Positions 18,177 to 28,132 are shown, counted from the first letter of the stretch. The stretch: 35,791 bases of DNA from Ectothiorhodospiraceae bacterium (GCA_007134055.1 SLLM01000170.1:1-35791), one strand, 5' to 3'. The notes: generated from the letters alone by a model not told the origin. Program-made: numbers and translations.

Positions 18177-18615
18177 GGCGGAACTCCTCTGTTCATCGTG
18201 ACGCGAGCGCGCGATTTGCGGCAATGCGGTGATGAAACGGACGGTGGATTCGCGGGTTCCGGTCGGATGCTGGGTCGGGAATGCAGACCATGGGAGCGCT
18301 CCTTCGGCGGGATCACCACCGTGTTGCGGGCGCCGGGTACCGTTCTGGGGCAGCCGACGCATGGCTCGGGACACGCGCTTTTGGCGGCGTCTGGAGGCAG
18401 TATAGCGAGAAAACCCTGCGGGACGGAAACTCCTGTCGCCGGCGTCAATGTTGCTTCCTGGCGCCAGTCTGTATCATGCACTCATCAGGGTGCTGCTGTA
18501 CGGTGACGATGGTCTGCAACGGCCGGTACGCCCATGCGGTGGCGCCCGTCGTCGCGGGACCCTGACAGGGCACCGGTGCGCGGAACAACGCAACCGCGCC
18601 ACGCGCGAGGGGGTG

Positions 18616-19104
18616 ATGGTGGAGGTCTTGGGCATTACCGACGAACTGACCGGGCTGTATAACGCGGCCTACTTTCGCCATCGCCTGGCGGAGGAGGTCG
18701 AGCGGATTCGCCGCTATGGTGGCGCGCTGACCCTGGTTGCAATGGGCATGGACCATTACCGGGACATGGTTTCCACGGATGGGGAGAACAAGGCGCAGAC
18801 GGCCCTGCAGCGAATCGCGCGGGCGCTGGCGCAGCGGACACGCACTTCCGACATCCGGGCGCGATGGGAGGACGGCGGCATCATGATTGCCTGTGTCGGC
18901 ACCAGCCTGGCCCAGGCATCCTGGCTGGCGGAGGCGCTGCGGGAGTCGCTCGCGGAGGTGCAGGCCCCGGTTTCCCCGCCGCTGACCTGCAGTTTCGGCG
19001 TTGCCGAGCTGCTGGAGGGAGATACCGCCAGCACGCTCACGTCGCGGGCCACGAAGCTGCTGGCAGACGCTGCGCAAGGGGGGGGTGATACCGTTCTCTG
19101 CTGA
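18616..19104 (+). CDS. Degenerate GGDEF-domain protein (probably not a cyclase)
   Basis: GITDELTGLYNAAYFRHRLAEEVERIRRYGGALTLVAMGMDHYRDM ... RARWEDGGIMIACVG where GGDEF is expected ... LTCSFGVAEL; ATG at 18616 preferred, track ORF starts 18448. Confidence 0.7.
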   Translation: MVEVLGITDELTGLYNAAYFRHRLAEEVERIRRYGGALTLVAMGMDHYRDMVSTDGENKAQTALQRIARALAQRTRTSDIRARWEDGGIMIACVGTSLAQASWLAEALRESLAEVQAPVSPPLTCSFGVAELLEGDTASTLTSRATKLLADAAQGGGDTVLC

Positions 19105-19243
19105 GGTGCATCCGCGGACCTGGAGTTCCCGGGATTTTCTATAGTGGTAGATGGAGCAGCCCCGGCTTCCGTGGCCGCGCCGATGGATGCCACGATCGGG
19201 GAGACGGTGTTTCGGAACGACTCAACCAGAAAGGAGAACCGCC

Positions 19244-19966
19244 ATGGGAAGAGTAGCTTTGGTGACCGGTGGTACGCGAGGTATAGGAGGCGCCATATCG
19301 AAGGACCTCAAGGCTGCGGGCTACAACGTCGCCGCGACATACCACGGCAATGACGAGGCGGCCGCCTCGTTCCGTGATGCGACCGGAATCGCCGTATTCA
19401 AGTGGGATGTAGGCAGTTTCGATGCCTGCCAGGACGGCGTGGCCCGGGTCAGTGCCGAGCTGGGGCCGGTTGAAGTGCTCGTCAACAATGCCGGTATCAC
19501 CAAGGATGGCATGCTGCACAAGATGACGGCCGATCAGTGGAACGCTGTCATCCAGACCAATCTGACGTCGGCGTTCAACATGAGTCGGGCAGTGATCGGT
19601 GCCATGCGCGAAGCCGGATACGGCCGCATCGTTCAGGTTTCCTCCATCAACGGCCAGAAGGGCCAGATGGGTCAGACGAACTATGCGGCGGCCAAGGCCG
19701 GATTGATCGGATTCAGCAAATCGCTGGCGCTGGAGACGGCGAACAAGGGGATTACCGTCAACGTGGTGGCTCCCGGATACACGGAGACCGACATGGTCGC
19801 GGCGGTGCCGCAGAACGTGCTGGACAAGATTGTCGCCCAGATTCCCGTTGGCCGGCTGGGCCAGGTCGAGGAAATTGCCCACGCGGTGCGGTTCCTTGCC
19901 GGTGATGATGCGGGCTTCATCACCGGTGCGACCCTTACCGTCAACGGCGGGCAGTACATGGCCTGA
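19244..19966 (+). CDS. phaB: Acetoacetyl-CoA reductase (SDR), PhaB
   Basis: MGRVALVTGGTRGIGGAI, NNAGITKDGMLHKM, QTNYAAAKAGLIGFSKSLALE, TVNGGQYMA; AAGGAG RBS. Confidence 0.9.
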   Translation: MGRVALVTGGTRGIGGAISKDLKAAGYNVAATYHGNDEAAASFRDATGIAVFKWDVGSFDACQDGVARVSAELGPVEVLVNNAGITKDGMLHKMTADQWNAVIQTNLTSAFNMSRAVIGAMREAGYGRIVQVSSINGQKGQMGQTNYAAAKAGLIGFSKSLALETANKGITVNVVAPGYTETDMVAAVPQNVLDKIVAQIPVGRLGQVEEIAHAVRFLAGDDAGFITGATLTVNGGQYMA

Positions 19967-20041
19967 GCGGCCTCCGGCGATGGCTGCGGCGCGTGGTCCG
20001 CCTTCACCGCTGTATGCCGGTTGCGCCCGGCAACGGGCGGC

Positions 20042-20533
20042 TCAGCGGCGGCGGCCGGCCTCATAGCGGCGCAGCAGTCGCTGCCGGCGTACGGCCGAAA
20101 GGTGGTCGATGTACAGCCGTCCCCTGATGTGGTCGCATTCGTGCTGCACGCAGGCGGCTTCGAGTCCTTCGGCCTCGAATTCCAGGGGATTACCGTCCAG
20201 ATCCATGGCCCGCACCCGCACCCAATCGACCCGCGTCTTGCTCCGCTCCCGGACGCCGGGGAGCGACAGGCAGCCTTCCTCCAGGGTCATGGGCTCGCCG
20301 AGGGCATCGTATTGCGGGTTGACCAGGACACGCAGCGGGCGATCGCCCACCTCCATGACGGCCACTTGCAGGTGCACGCCGATCTGCACGGCGGCGAGCC
20401 CTATGCCGTCAGCGTCGTGCATCGTGTCGACCATGTCCGCGACCAGGTCACGCAGGGACTGGTCGAACCGTGCCACCGGTCGCGACGGTAACCGCAGGCG
20501 GGAATCGGGATGGGTGACCAGGGGACGTATCAT
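20042..20533 (-). CDS. def: Peptide deformylase
   Basis: GIGLAAVQIGV, EEGCLSLPG, QHECDHIRGRLYIDHLS motifs; start MIRPLVTHPDSRLR. Confidence 0.93.
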   Translation of the reverse strand: MIRPLVTHPDSRLRLPSRPVARFDQSLRDLVADMVDTMHDADGIGLAAVQIGVHLQVAVMEVGDRPLRVLVNPQYDALGEPMTLEEGCLSLPGVRERSKTRVDWVRVRAMDLDGNPLEFEAEGLEAACVQHECDHIRGRLYIDHLSAVRRQRLLRRYEAGRRR

Positions 20534-20796
20534 GAACGCGTTCCATCCGTGACCGGGCTTTCGGAAGTCATGGCACTTCGCGGCGATGCCTTTCCGCGAG
20601 ACCAGCCATCCTGGCAAGCTCGCGGAAACTGCGGGAGCTGTCAACGCTACGGATTGTGCTCCGGCGAGGGGGCGCAGCCGGTCGGGACGGCATTCCTCCC
20701 AGTGACTTCGAATGGATCGATTGGCAGGAGCGAAAATTCCCGTTTTCGTATCGCCCGGGTAGATGCTTTACTGGCATCAATCATTCACTGGCCCGC

Positions 20797-21690
20797 ATGG
20801 AGGCCGTCATGACCCGCACAACCCGCGAACTGCAAGGCGTGATCCCCTCGGTCCCGGCATCGGATGGGGCGGGCGTCAAGCTGCGCCGGAGTCTTGGATC
20901 ATCCCAGGGGGCGAGGCTCGACCCGTTTCTCATGCTTGACGAGTTTTTCTCGGACAACCCCGACGACTACCTGGCGGGTTTTCCCGCGCACCCCCATCGG
21001 GGGTTCGAGACCGTGACCTACATGCTGGATGGACACATGGAGCACCAGGATCACATGGGAAACCGGGGCAACCTGGAGCCGGGGGCCGTGCAATGGATGA
21101 CCGCCGGACGCGGCATCATACATTCCGAGATGCCACGGCAGACGGAAGGGCGCATGCGGGGGTTCCAGCTGTGGCTGAACCTTCCCGCCCGGGAGAAGAT
21201 GAAAGCCGCGGATTACCGGGACATTGCCGCCACCGATATCCCCGAAACCACGACCCCGGGCGGTGGCCTGCTGCGGTTGATCGCCGGCCGGCTCACGGTC
21301 GATGGCAGGCAACTGGGCGGAGCGGTGAACGCCAGCGGGGAGTGGGCCACGGATCCGCTCTATGTCGATGTCCGGCTGCCCGCGGGGGAGGTGTTCGAGA
21401 CAGCCGTACCGGCAGGCCACAATGCCCTCGTCTACCTCTACGAGGGTGACGCCCGGCTCGGAGCACAGGAACAGGAGGTTCCCCGGAGGGCGGTCGGCCT
21501 GCTTGGCGACGGCGACCTGATCCGGATTGCCGCCGGAGCGCAGGGGGCTCGCCTGCTGCTGCTTGCGGCCCGGCCGCTGAACGAACCGGTGGTGCAGTAC
21601 GGTCCGTTTGTCATGAATACGCGGGAGGAGATCGAGCAGGCGATGGCCGATTACCGGGACGGCCGCCTGACCGAGCCCGCGCCGGTGTGA
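20797..21690 (+). CDS. Pirin family protein
   Basis: DPFLMLDEFFSDNPDDYLAGFPAHPHRGFETVTYMLDGHMEHQDHMGNRGNLEPGAVQWMTAGRGIIHSEMP; alternative ATG at 20809. Confidence 0.93.
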   Translation: MEAVMTRTTRELQGVIPSVPASDGAGVKLRRSLGSSQGARLDPFLMLDEFFSDNPDDYLAGFPAHPHRGFETVTYMLDGHMEHQDHMGNRGNLEPGAVQWMTAGRGIIHSEMPRQTEGRMRGFQLWLNLPAREKMKAADYRDIAATDIPETTTPGGGLLRLIAGRLTVDGRQLGGAVNASGEWATDPLYVDVRLPAGEVFETAVPAGHNALVYLYEGDARLGAQEQEVPRRAVGLLGDGDLIRIAAGAQGARLLLLAARPLNEPVVQYGPFVMNTREEIEQAMADYRDGRLTEPAPV

Positions 21691-21734
21691 ATTGCGGCGC
21701 AACCGCTGTCGCTGCGCCGGAGTTGCAGCCGGGG

Positions 21735-22349
21735 TCAGACGGGCATGAGCGCTCCGAGCAGCAGCCACACCATGACCGTGACTCCCGAGACCAGCCACAA
21801 CAGCGTCATGTAGGCGGGTTTCTGTACGTAGCGCAGCAGGAGGAGCTTCCCGGCGTCATGGATCCGGACGCCGGGAGCGCCATGCTCGATACGCGCGCGC
21901 AGTTGCTCCTCCGGGTCCGATTCCATGGAGCGCACCGTGGTTTCCAGACGCTCCATGGCCTCCCGGCTGAACGCCGGTGACGACAATCGCATCGGCGGGT
22001 ATCCCGCCACCTGCAGTTCCATGCCCCTGGCCGTGAGCGTCAGGTGCTCCAGGGTTGCGGGTCGGCCAGAGGGGATTTCGCCGTTGTCGAAGCGGCCGAC
22101 GACCCGCAGGCCTCCGCCTTCGGCCGGCTTTTCCACGCGCATCATCCGCGGGCTGCCATAACGGCCGTTCACGTAGGCAACAGCCACCAGCAGCAATGCA
22201 ATCGCCCCCAGGGTTGCCCAGCCGGGCAGACCGCTGCGCAGGATTGCGACTCCCGCGAGCAGGGTCACCGAAATACCGGCCGCGATGGCCAGCGTGTGGA
22301 CGACGGGTCGGTGCGGCGTGCCTTCCGCCACCAGCAGGATTCTTCGCAA
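21735..22349 (-). CDS. Membrane protein of unknown function
   Basis: Two N-terminal TM segments and one C-terminal TM hairpin; likely TTG start with GGAG upstream; track start 22478. Confidence 0.55.
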   Translation of the reverse strand: MRRILLVAEGTPHRPVVHTLAIAAGISVTLLAGVAILRSGLPGWATLGAIALLLVAVAYVNGRYGSPRMMRVEKPAEGGGLRVVGRFDNGEIPSGRPATLEHLTLTARGMELQVAGYPPMRLSSPAFSREAMERLETTVRSMESDPEEQLRARIEHGAPGVRIHDAGKLLLLRYVQKPAYMTLLWLVSGVTVMVWLLLGALMPV

Positions 22350-22532
22350 TGCGACAACTCCGTACGGCGGGAACCGGGGACCCCATCGTCGACGGCGGGC
22401 GATACTGGCCGGCATCGAGCCCCCCCTGCCGTGGCCAACCCCAAGCCACCGGGACGACGCCATGCCGGCCCGCCGCAACGTATCAGTACCTTGCCACCCC
22501 GTACCGGCAGGTTCAACCTCGCCGCGCCGACG

Positions 22533-23324
22533 TCAGTGCGTTCCCGGCGGGTGGGGGCCGGAATCCGGTGCATTGCCGGGCCCGTACTCCGGCGCCGGCG
22601 GCGCCACCGCCAGCAGGTCGGCCACCGTCGCGTCACCGGCAAGCAGCCGCGGCGCCAGGTAGCGGAAGATACTGCCGCAGATGACGGCGTCGCCGCGGGC
22701 GGAATGCCGGTCGTGCAGTGGCACATTGCAGGCGCTGGCGACTTCACCCAGCGCATGGTGGCCCAGCTGGCCGGTCCATGCCTGGTAGAGGGTCATGGTA
22801 TTGATCGCGGGATGCGGCAGTTGCCGGTGCACGATGCGCCGGATCGCCCGGTTCAGGAAGCGAAGGTCGAAAGCAATATGATGGCCCACCAGTACGGCAT
22901 CGTCGATGAAAGGCAGGATGCGTTCCATCACGGTGTCCAGGTGCGGGGCGCCGGCCACATCGGCGTCCCCTATGCCGTGTATGGCGGTACTCTCCGGTGG
23001 TACCGGGATTCCGGGGTCGACCCGGGACCAGAACTCCCGCCCGGTTGGTTCGAGCCCGTGGTATTCGAGAAGCGCGATCTCGACGATCTCGTCGCCCCCG
23101 TAGGCTTCCAGGCCCGTGGTCTCCGTGTCCAGCATCACGAACCGGGCGTCCATCAACGGGGTACGGAGCAGTGCGGACGGGTCGTACCCGGCGAGTCGTC
23201 TCCGCCAGTCGTATCGTCGGCCAGCGCCGGGGGGTGGGTGGTACAGGCGTCGGCGTACCCCCGCCCGCAGCAGCTCCCTGAGTTCCCGCAGTTCGATCAG
23301 CAGGCGCTGGAAGGACACGCTCAC
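22533..23324 (-). CDS. DnaQ-like 3'-5' exonuclease (DNA polymerase III epsilon-type)
   Basis: FVMLDTETTGLEAYGGDEIVEIALLEYHG (ExoI), VGHHIAFDLRFLNRAI (ExoII), HDRHSARGDAVICGSIF (ExoIII); start between 23318 and 23408 uncertain. Confidence 0.85.
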   Translation of the reverse strand: MSVSFQRLLIELRELRELLRAGVRRRLYHPPPGAGRRYDWRRRLAGYDPSALLRTPLMDARFVMLDTETTGLEAYGGDEIVEIALLEYHGLEPTGREFWSRVDPGIPVPPESTAIHGIGDADVAGAPHLDTVMERILPFIDDAVLVGHHIAFDLRFLNRAIRRIVHRQLPHPAINTMTLYQAWTGQLGHHALGEVASACNVPLHDRHSARGDAVICGSIFRYLAPRLLAGDATVADLLAVAPPAPEYGPGNAPDSGPHPPGTH

Positions 23325-23337
23325 CGCCTCCCGGGAG

Positions 23338-25221
23338 TCAATGCAGCACCAGTCCGAAGGTGAGCTGCAGGTGTTCACGCATTCTGCGACTAGCCCGCAG
23401 GGCGACACGCAGGCGCTCCCGCTGGTGGCTGGACAGGCGTTCCATGCGCAGCAGCGGATCGGGGGTCTCGCCTCGGCGGATCTGGTCCAGCTGGTGGCTC
23501 AGCAGCAGATCCTGCAATTCCTCGAAGGCGATTCGCATGGTCTCGCTGAAGTCCGGTTCGAAAACTCCGAGACGGCGCAGGGCGGCGATGCGTTCCAGGG
23601 TCATGCAACGGCTGACTCCCTCCCGCAGCGCGAATACCCGCATGGCATCGATGAGGATCCGCAGCCCGGTTCGCTTGAGGTCGATGACCCGGCTGCCGCG
23701 GTGCTCCGCCGTGACCAGACGATTGAACCAGCCCAGCGGCTGTGCCACCTTGCGATTGTCGCTGACCATCATACGGAACAGAAGTTTGCCCCGGTCCTCC
23801 CGGAGTTCCGCGTTGAGGTGGCTGCGCAGACGGGTGGTAAGCCGGTCGTCGCCATAGAGGGTGGCGAAGTCCAGGACGATGTTGGCGAGCCTCGCCTCCT
23901 GCCTCCCCGGGGACGCCACCAGGCGCGACAGCTTGCCCTGCCATCCCTGGAGGGTTCGCCGGTAATCCGGATTGCGGGCCATGACGTTACCGGGGCACAG
24001 GTGGTAGCCGATCTCCGCCAGGGCGGGATTGAGACGTTCCGCGAAGGCCTGGAACCACTCCAGACCTTCTTCATCCACCTGGTCGTCGATGATCAGGCCG
24101 TTGTCCTGGTCCGGGCGCAACAGCATCTCTCCACGGCCGCCGGAGCCCATGATGATGACCGCGAACCGGTTTGGTGCGGCGCCGAGTCCGGACGTCCGCA
24201 TGTCCCGGAGCACCAGCTCGACCAGGCGGTGCTGCAGAGCCAGATGCATGTCAGTCAGGGCGCGCACCGCCGCGCCCGCGCTGCGGTGGGCTTCATGGAT
24301 GCCTTGAGCGGCAACGGGAACCCGCTCCCGCAGCGCCTTGAGGGTCTCCACGTCCGGTGCGCCACGAATCTCGCTTTCCAGGGTGTAAGGGGGGTTTGAC
24401 AGCGCCTGCACGAGATCGCCCGGCGCAATGAACCCCAGCGGCAGACCTCTCTGCTGGTCGACCACGACCACGTCCCCGGGTGGGTGGCGGCGCTGCAGCT
24501 CCTCCACACGCCACAGTGGCGTGTCGGGGGTGACCGTCTGTGCCTGTTCGAGTTGCGCCTGGCGGAGGGAGCTGTCGGCATCGATGTCACCGTTGGCCAG
24601 CTGCAGCAGCAGCCCGGTCGGGGTTACCAGGCCAAGCAAGCGGCCGTCGTCATCGGTTACCCCCAGGCTTGCGAGCTGGCGCTGGCCCAGGAGCCGGGCT
24701 GCCTGGGCCGCCGTGGTGTCAACCGTGCAGGTAGGCAGGCCGCTGTGCATGAAGTTGCGTACCGGCCGGGCCAGGGTGCCGCGGACTGTCTCCCGCACCT
24801 GCAGCGCCCGGCGCATCCGCGACGCCAGGGCCCGGTTGATGGCCTCGAAGAACTCGGCCGATTCGTGCTCCAGCCGCTGAATGGCTGTCGCCGGTACCGA
24901 CAGCACCCGACATTCGGAAAGGGCCACCGCCCCGGACCGGTAGGAGTCGCCGTCCAGGTAGTTGGCCAGGCCGACCAGGTCGCCGGGTGCCGCCGTGCGG
25001 GTCTCGCCGCTGGTGGAAGTCTGCTGCAGTTCGCCCTCCAGATGGATGAACACGCGTTGTCCGTAGCGCTCGCCGGGCTGGAACAGCTGATCCCCCGGCG
25101 ACAGCCGGATGATGTCGCTGTCCTCCACAAGCTGGTGGATGACATGCGGCTCGACACGCTGCCACATGGGCGAGCCGGCAATCAGTGCGGCGTCGTCGCT
25201 GCTTTCCCTGCTGGTGGTCAT
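23338..25221 (-). CDS. Cyclic-nucleotide-binding/CBS-domain protein with DUF294 putative nucleotidyltransferase domain
   Basis: CNB-like N-terminus (GDQLFQPGERYGQRVFIHLEGEL), CBS-like pair, NRFAVIIMGSGGRGEMLLRPDQDNGLIIDD nucleotidyltransferase motif. Confidence 0.88.
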   Translation of the reverse strand: MTTSRESSDDAALIAGSPMWQRVEPHVIHQLVEDSDIIRLSPGDQLFQPGERYGQRVFIHLEGELQQTSTSGETRTAAPGDLVGLANYLDGDSYRSGAVALSECRVLSVPATAIQRLEHESAEFFEAINRALASRMRRALQVRETVRGTLARPVRNFMHSGLPTCTVDTTAAQAARLLGQRQLASLGVTDDDGRLLGLVTPTGLLLQLANGDIDADSSLRQAQLEQAQTVTPDTPLWRVEELQRRHPPGDVVVVDQQRGLPLGFIAPGDLVQALSNPPYTLESEIRGAPDVETLKALRERVPVAAQGIHEAHRSAGAAVRALTDMHLALQHRLVELVLRDMRTSGLGAAPNRFAVIIMGSGGRGEMLLRPDQDNGLIIDDQVDEEGLEWFQAFAERLNPALAEIGYHLCPGNVMARNPDYRRTLQGWQGKLSRLVASPGRQEARLANIVLDFATLYGDDRLTTRLRSHLNAELREDRGKLLFRMMVSDNRKVAQPLGWFNRLVTAEHRGSRVIDLKRTGLRILIDAMRVFALREGVSRCMTLERIAALRRLGVFEPDFSETMRIAFEELQDLLLSHQLDQIRRGETPDPLLRMERLSSHQRERLRVALRASRRMREHLQLTFGLVLH

Positions 25222-25321
25222 GTGTACTCCCCGGAACCTTATCGCCCGCCTTGCGGCCGCCGGGCACCCCGGCGATGCGATCCTGGCAACAGGGTAGCCG
25301 CCCCCGGGCTGCGCGCAAAGA

Positions 25322-25348
25322 AAAGGCCCCGCACGTGGCGGGGCCTTT
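25322..25348 (-). terminator. Rho-independent terminator of the BCCT gene
   Basis: AAAGGCCCCGC (25322-25332) / GCGGGGCCTTT (25338-25348), 11-bp perfect stem, 5-nt loop; on minus strand followed by TCTTTG so the 3' side reads GCGGGGCCTTTTCTTTG; 22 bp after the BCCT stop. Confidence 0.85.
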
Positions 25349-25369
25349 GGCGCACGGCGTCCGGGCGGG

Positions 25370-26962
25370 TCAGGCCGACCGGTAGTTGGGCGCTTCCTTG
25401 GCCATGGCATACAGGGTACAGCCGGCCATCATCAGCAGCACAAGCGCAAAGGGGAAACCCAGTGCGATTGCCCCGGCCTGCAGGGCGGCAATGCCGCCGC
25501 TGAGCAACAGGGCGATGGCCACCAGGCCCTCGAAGATGGCCCAGAAGGAACGCTGCACCACCGGCGCGTCCGTCTTGCCGCCCGCACTGATGGTGTCGAT
25601 CACCAGCGAGCCGGAGTCCGACGAGGTGACAAAGAAGATCATCACCAGGAAGATCGCGATCGACGATGTCAGGAACGTGAACGGCAGCCCCTCCAGGAAA
25701 CCGAACAGCACCATGGTGTCATCGTAGGCCGCCACCACGTACTGGTGAACGCCCTCGAACCCGTCCGCGACATACTGCTCGATCGCGTAGCCACCCATGA
25801 TGTTCATCCACAGGATGGTGGCTATGACAGGAACGATCAGCACGCAGAAGATGAACTCGCGCACGGTCCGGCCGTAGGAAACCCGGGCGATGAACATGCC
25901 GACAAACGGTGCCCAGGAAATCCACCACGCCCAGTAGAACACGGTCCAGCCGTGCATGAATCCCTCGTCTTCGCGGCCGACCCAGTTGCTCAGTGGAACA
26001 ACCTGGGCCAGGTACTGCCCGATGCTGGCGATGCTGTTGACGAGGATGCTCACCGTGGAGCCGGCCACCAGGACGAACGCTCCGAGCAGGGCGAACAGGA
26101 CCATGTTCAGGGCGCTGAGTCGCTTCACCCCGCCGTGGATGCCGAGCAGGATGGAAACCAGGGCGATGGCGGTGATGACGAGGATGAGGATGACGGTAGT
26201 GGCCATGCCGCTGGGGACGCCCCAGACGTGCGACATGCCGGCGGCAGCCTGTTCCGCGCCGAGACCGAGGGAAGTGGCCAGGCCGAACATGGTCGCGAAC
26301 ACGGCCAGTATGTCGATCACGTGTCCGAACCAGCCCCAGACGCGATCTCCCAGCAACGGGAAGAACGCGGAGCGGATCGTCAGGGGAAGGCCGTAGTTGT
26401 AGCTGAAGAACGCCAGGGAGACCGCCACCACGCCGTAGATCGCCCACGGATGCAACCCCCAGTGGAAGATGGTCGCCGCCATGGCCATGCCGCGCATGCC
26501 TTCTTCTCCGCCACCCTCCAGGCCGAAGGGCGGGTTGAAGAAGTGGAAAAACGGCTCCAGTACGCCGAAGAACATCAGTCCGATGCCCATGCCCGCGGCG
26601 AAGAGCATGCCGAACCAGGCGCCGTACGAGAACTCCGGTTTCGCGTCGATCCCACCGAGCCGGATCCGCCCCAGGGGCGTGACCAGCAGAATGACGCAGA
26701 ACAGTACGAACAGGTTGGCCGCCCCCATGTAGACCCAGTCGAACGTGCTCTCCAGCCATGTTCGCAGGCCCAGCAGACCCGACTCTGCCCGGTCCGGGAA
26801 AATCATCGCGAAGGCGACGGCGATGATGATGCCGACCGCGGTAATGAAGAAGACGGGATTGTGCAGCTCCAGGCCGAGCGGTCGGACATTGTCCTGGCCG
26901 ATTTCGTAATCGGTCTCTACAACCGTTTCTCCCTGATCATCGGTGTTCTTTTCATCAGCCAC
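25370..26962 (-). CDS. BCCT family (betaine/carnitine/choline) transporter
   Basis: GAWFGMLFAAGMGIGLMFFGVLEPFFHFFNPP, FHWGLHPWAIYGVVA, TVFYWAWWISWAPFVGMFIARVSYGRTVREF. Confidence 0.95.
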   Translation of the reverse strand: MADEKNTDDQGETVVETDYEIGQDNVRPLGLELHNPVFFITAVGIIIAVAFAMIFPDRAESGLLGLRTWLESTFDWVYMGAANLFVLFCVILLVTPLGRIRLGGIDAKPEFSYGAWFGMLFAAGMGIGLMFFGVLEPFFHFFNPPFGLEGGGEEGMRGMAMAATIFHWGLHPWAIYGVVAVSLAFFSYNYGLPLTIRSAFFPLLGDRVWGWFGHVIDILAVFATMFGLATSLGLGAEQAAAGMSHVWGVPSGMATTVILILVITAIALVSILLGIHGGVKRLSALNMVLFALLGAFVLVAGSTVSILVNSIASIGQYLAQVVPLSNWVGREDEGFMHGWTVFYWAWWISWAPFVGMFIARVSYGRTVREFIFCVLIVPVIATILWMNIMGGYAIEQYVADGFEGVHQYVVAAYDDTMVLFGFLEGLPFTFLTSSIAIFLVMIFFVTSSDSGSLVIDTISAGGKTDAPVVQRSFWAIFEGLVAIALLLSGGIAALQAGAIALGFPFALVLLMMAGCTLYAMAKEAPNYRSA

Positions 26963-27006
26963 GTTGTATGCGTCCCTATTGATTGAGCGGATTGGGATAC
27001 ACCCGG

Positions 27007-27031
27007 GTGCCGTGAAGGCCGCTCACGGCAC
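27007..27031. promoter_or_regulatory. Perfect inverted repeat upstream of the BCCT gene
   Basis: GTGCCGTGA-N7-TCACGGCAC, 45 bp upstream of the BCCT start codon. Confidence 0.45.
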
Positions 27032-27184
27032 GCGTCGGATGTGTAGCAGTCACCCCGCAGTTCATACGCGAGCCGCTCTAACTGTCGCGCAATCCGCTGT
27101 TGTCGTCAAACGACGGTAACGAGAAAACCGTGTGGCGACGAGGCGTTGCGGTGCTCAACGCGGGAGTCCGAGAGCCGGTGCGGA

Positions 27185-28132
27185 TCAGCGCGCACGGCTC
27201 GCCAGGCGGTGTGTCCGGGGGCTGCAGCCATGCGCCTGACGAAAGCAGCGGGCCAGGTGGGCCGAGGAGGCGAAACCGGTGGCGGCGGCGATCTCGGCGA
27301 TGGGCAGGCCGGTCTGGATCAGCAGATGGCGTGCGCGCTCGAGCCGCAGCCCCCGGTAGTAGCGGCCCGGTGCGGTCTCCAGGTGACGCCGGAATAGCCG
27401 GTCCAGGTGACGGCCGGAGATATCGAGGCGCCGGGCGATCTCCGCGATCGGGAGCGGGTTCTCCAGGTGCGCGGTCATCAGCCGGGCTGCGTCCGCCAAC
27501 CGCCCGGAGCGGCGACGCAACTGAAGAACCGCGCTGACCTGCGTGCTGCCGGCCTCACGGATGTGGTCATGGATGTAGTTGTCGGCGACGGCGGCGGCCA
27601 GGTCCTCGCCGTGGTGCTGCTGCACCAGGGTCAGCATCAGGTCGAGGGCGGAGGTGCCGCCGGCACAGGAGAATCGCCGGCGATCGAGTTCGAACACACT
27701 GGCGCGAATATCCAGCCGGGGAAAGCGCTCCCGGTAGCTGTCCAGGCAGTGCCAGTGGATGGTGGAGCGTACCCCGTCGAACAGGCCGGAATCGGCCACC
27801 ACGTAGGATCCATCCGAAAGGGCACCGACGAGGGCACCGCTGGCGGCGATCCGCCGGAGCCAGGAGCGCAGGTCCGGGTCGGCGTAAGTGTGTGACCTCT
27901 CTCCCCCGCACACGGCAACGACAGTGGCAGCGCCGGCGGTCTCCAGTGATTCCGCTTCCAGGGCCAGGCCGCTGGAGGAGGTGACCGGACCCGGAGCGGC
28001 AGCCACCAGGCTCCAGCGGTAGAGTGGGTGTCCGCTTACGGCGTTGGCCGCCCGCAGGGCCTCCACGCTGGCGCTCAGTGCCAGCAGCGAGAAGCGGGGG
28101 ATCAGTACGAATACGACGTGGTCCGTCTGCAT
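27185..28132 (-). CDS. GlxA/GbdR-type AraC family transcriptional regulator (DJ-1/PfpI-like N-terminal domain)
   Basis: VVFVLIPRFSLLALSASVEALRAAN, FSCAGGTSALDLMLTLVQQHHG, AraC HTH IAEIARRLDISGRHLDRLFRRHLETAPGRYYRGLRLERARHLL. Confidence 0.9.
   Translation of the reverse strand: MQTDHVVFVLIPRFSLLALSASVEALRAANAVSGHPLYRWSLVAAAPGPVTSSSGLALEAESLETAGAATVVAVCGGERSHTYADPDLRSWLRRIAASGALVGALSDGSYVVADSGLFDGVRSTIHWHCLDSYRERFPRLDIRASVFELDRRRFSCAGGTSALDLMLTLVQQHHGEDLAAAVADNYIHDHIREAGSTQVSAVLQLRRRSGRLADAARLMTAHLENPLPIAEIARRLDISGRHLDRLFRRHLETAPGRYYRGLRLERARHLLIQTGLPIAEIAAATGFASSAHLARCFRQAHGCSPRTHRLASRAR

Noticed and set aside
21695-21719. CGGCGCA-N11-TGCGCCG inverted repeat between pirin and the membrane protein gene
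   Set aside because: Short arms in GC-rich DNA with long loop and no T tract; expected by chance at this composition
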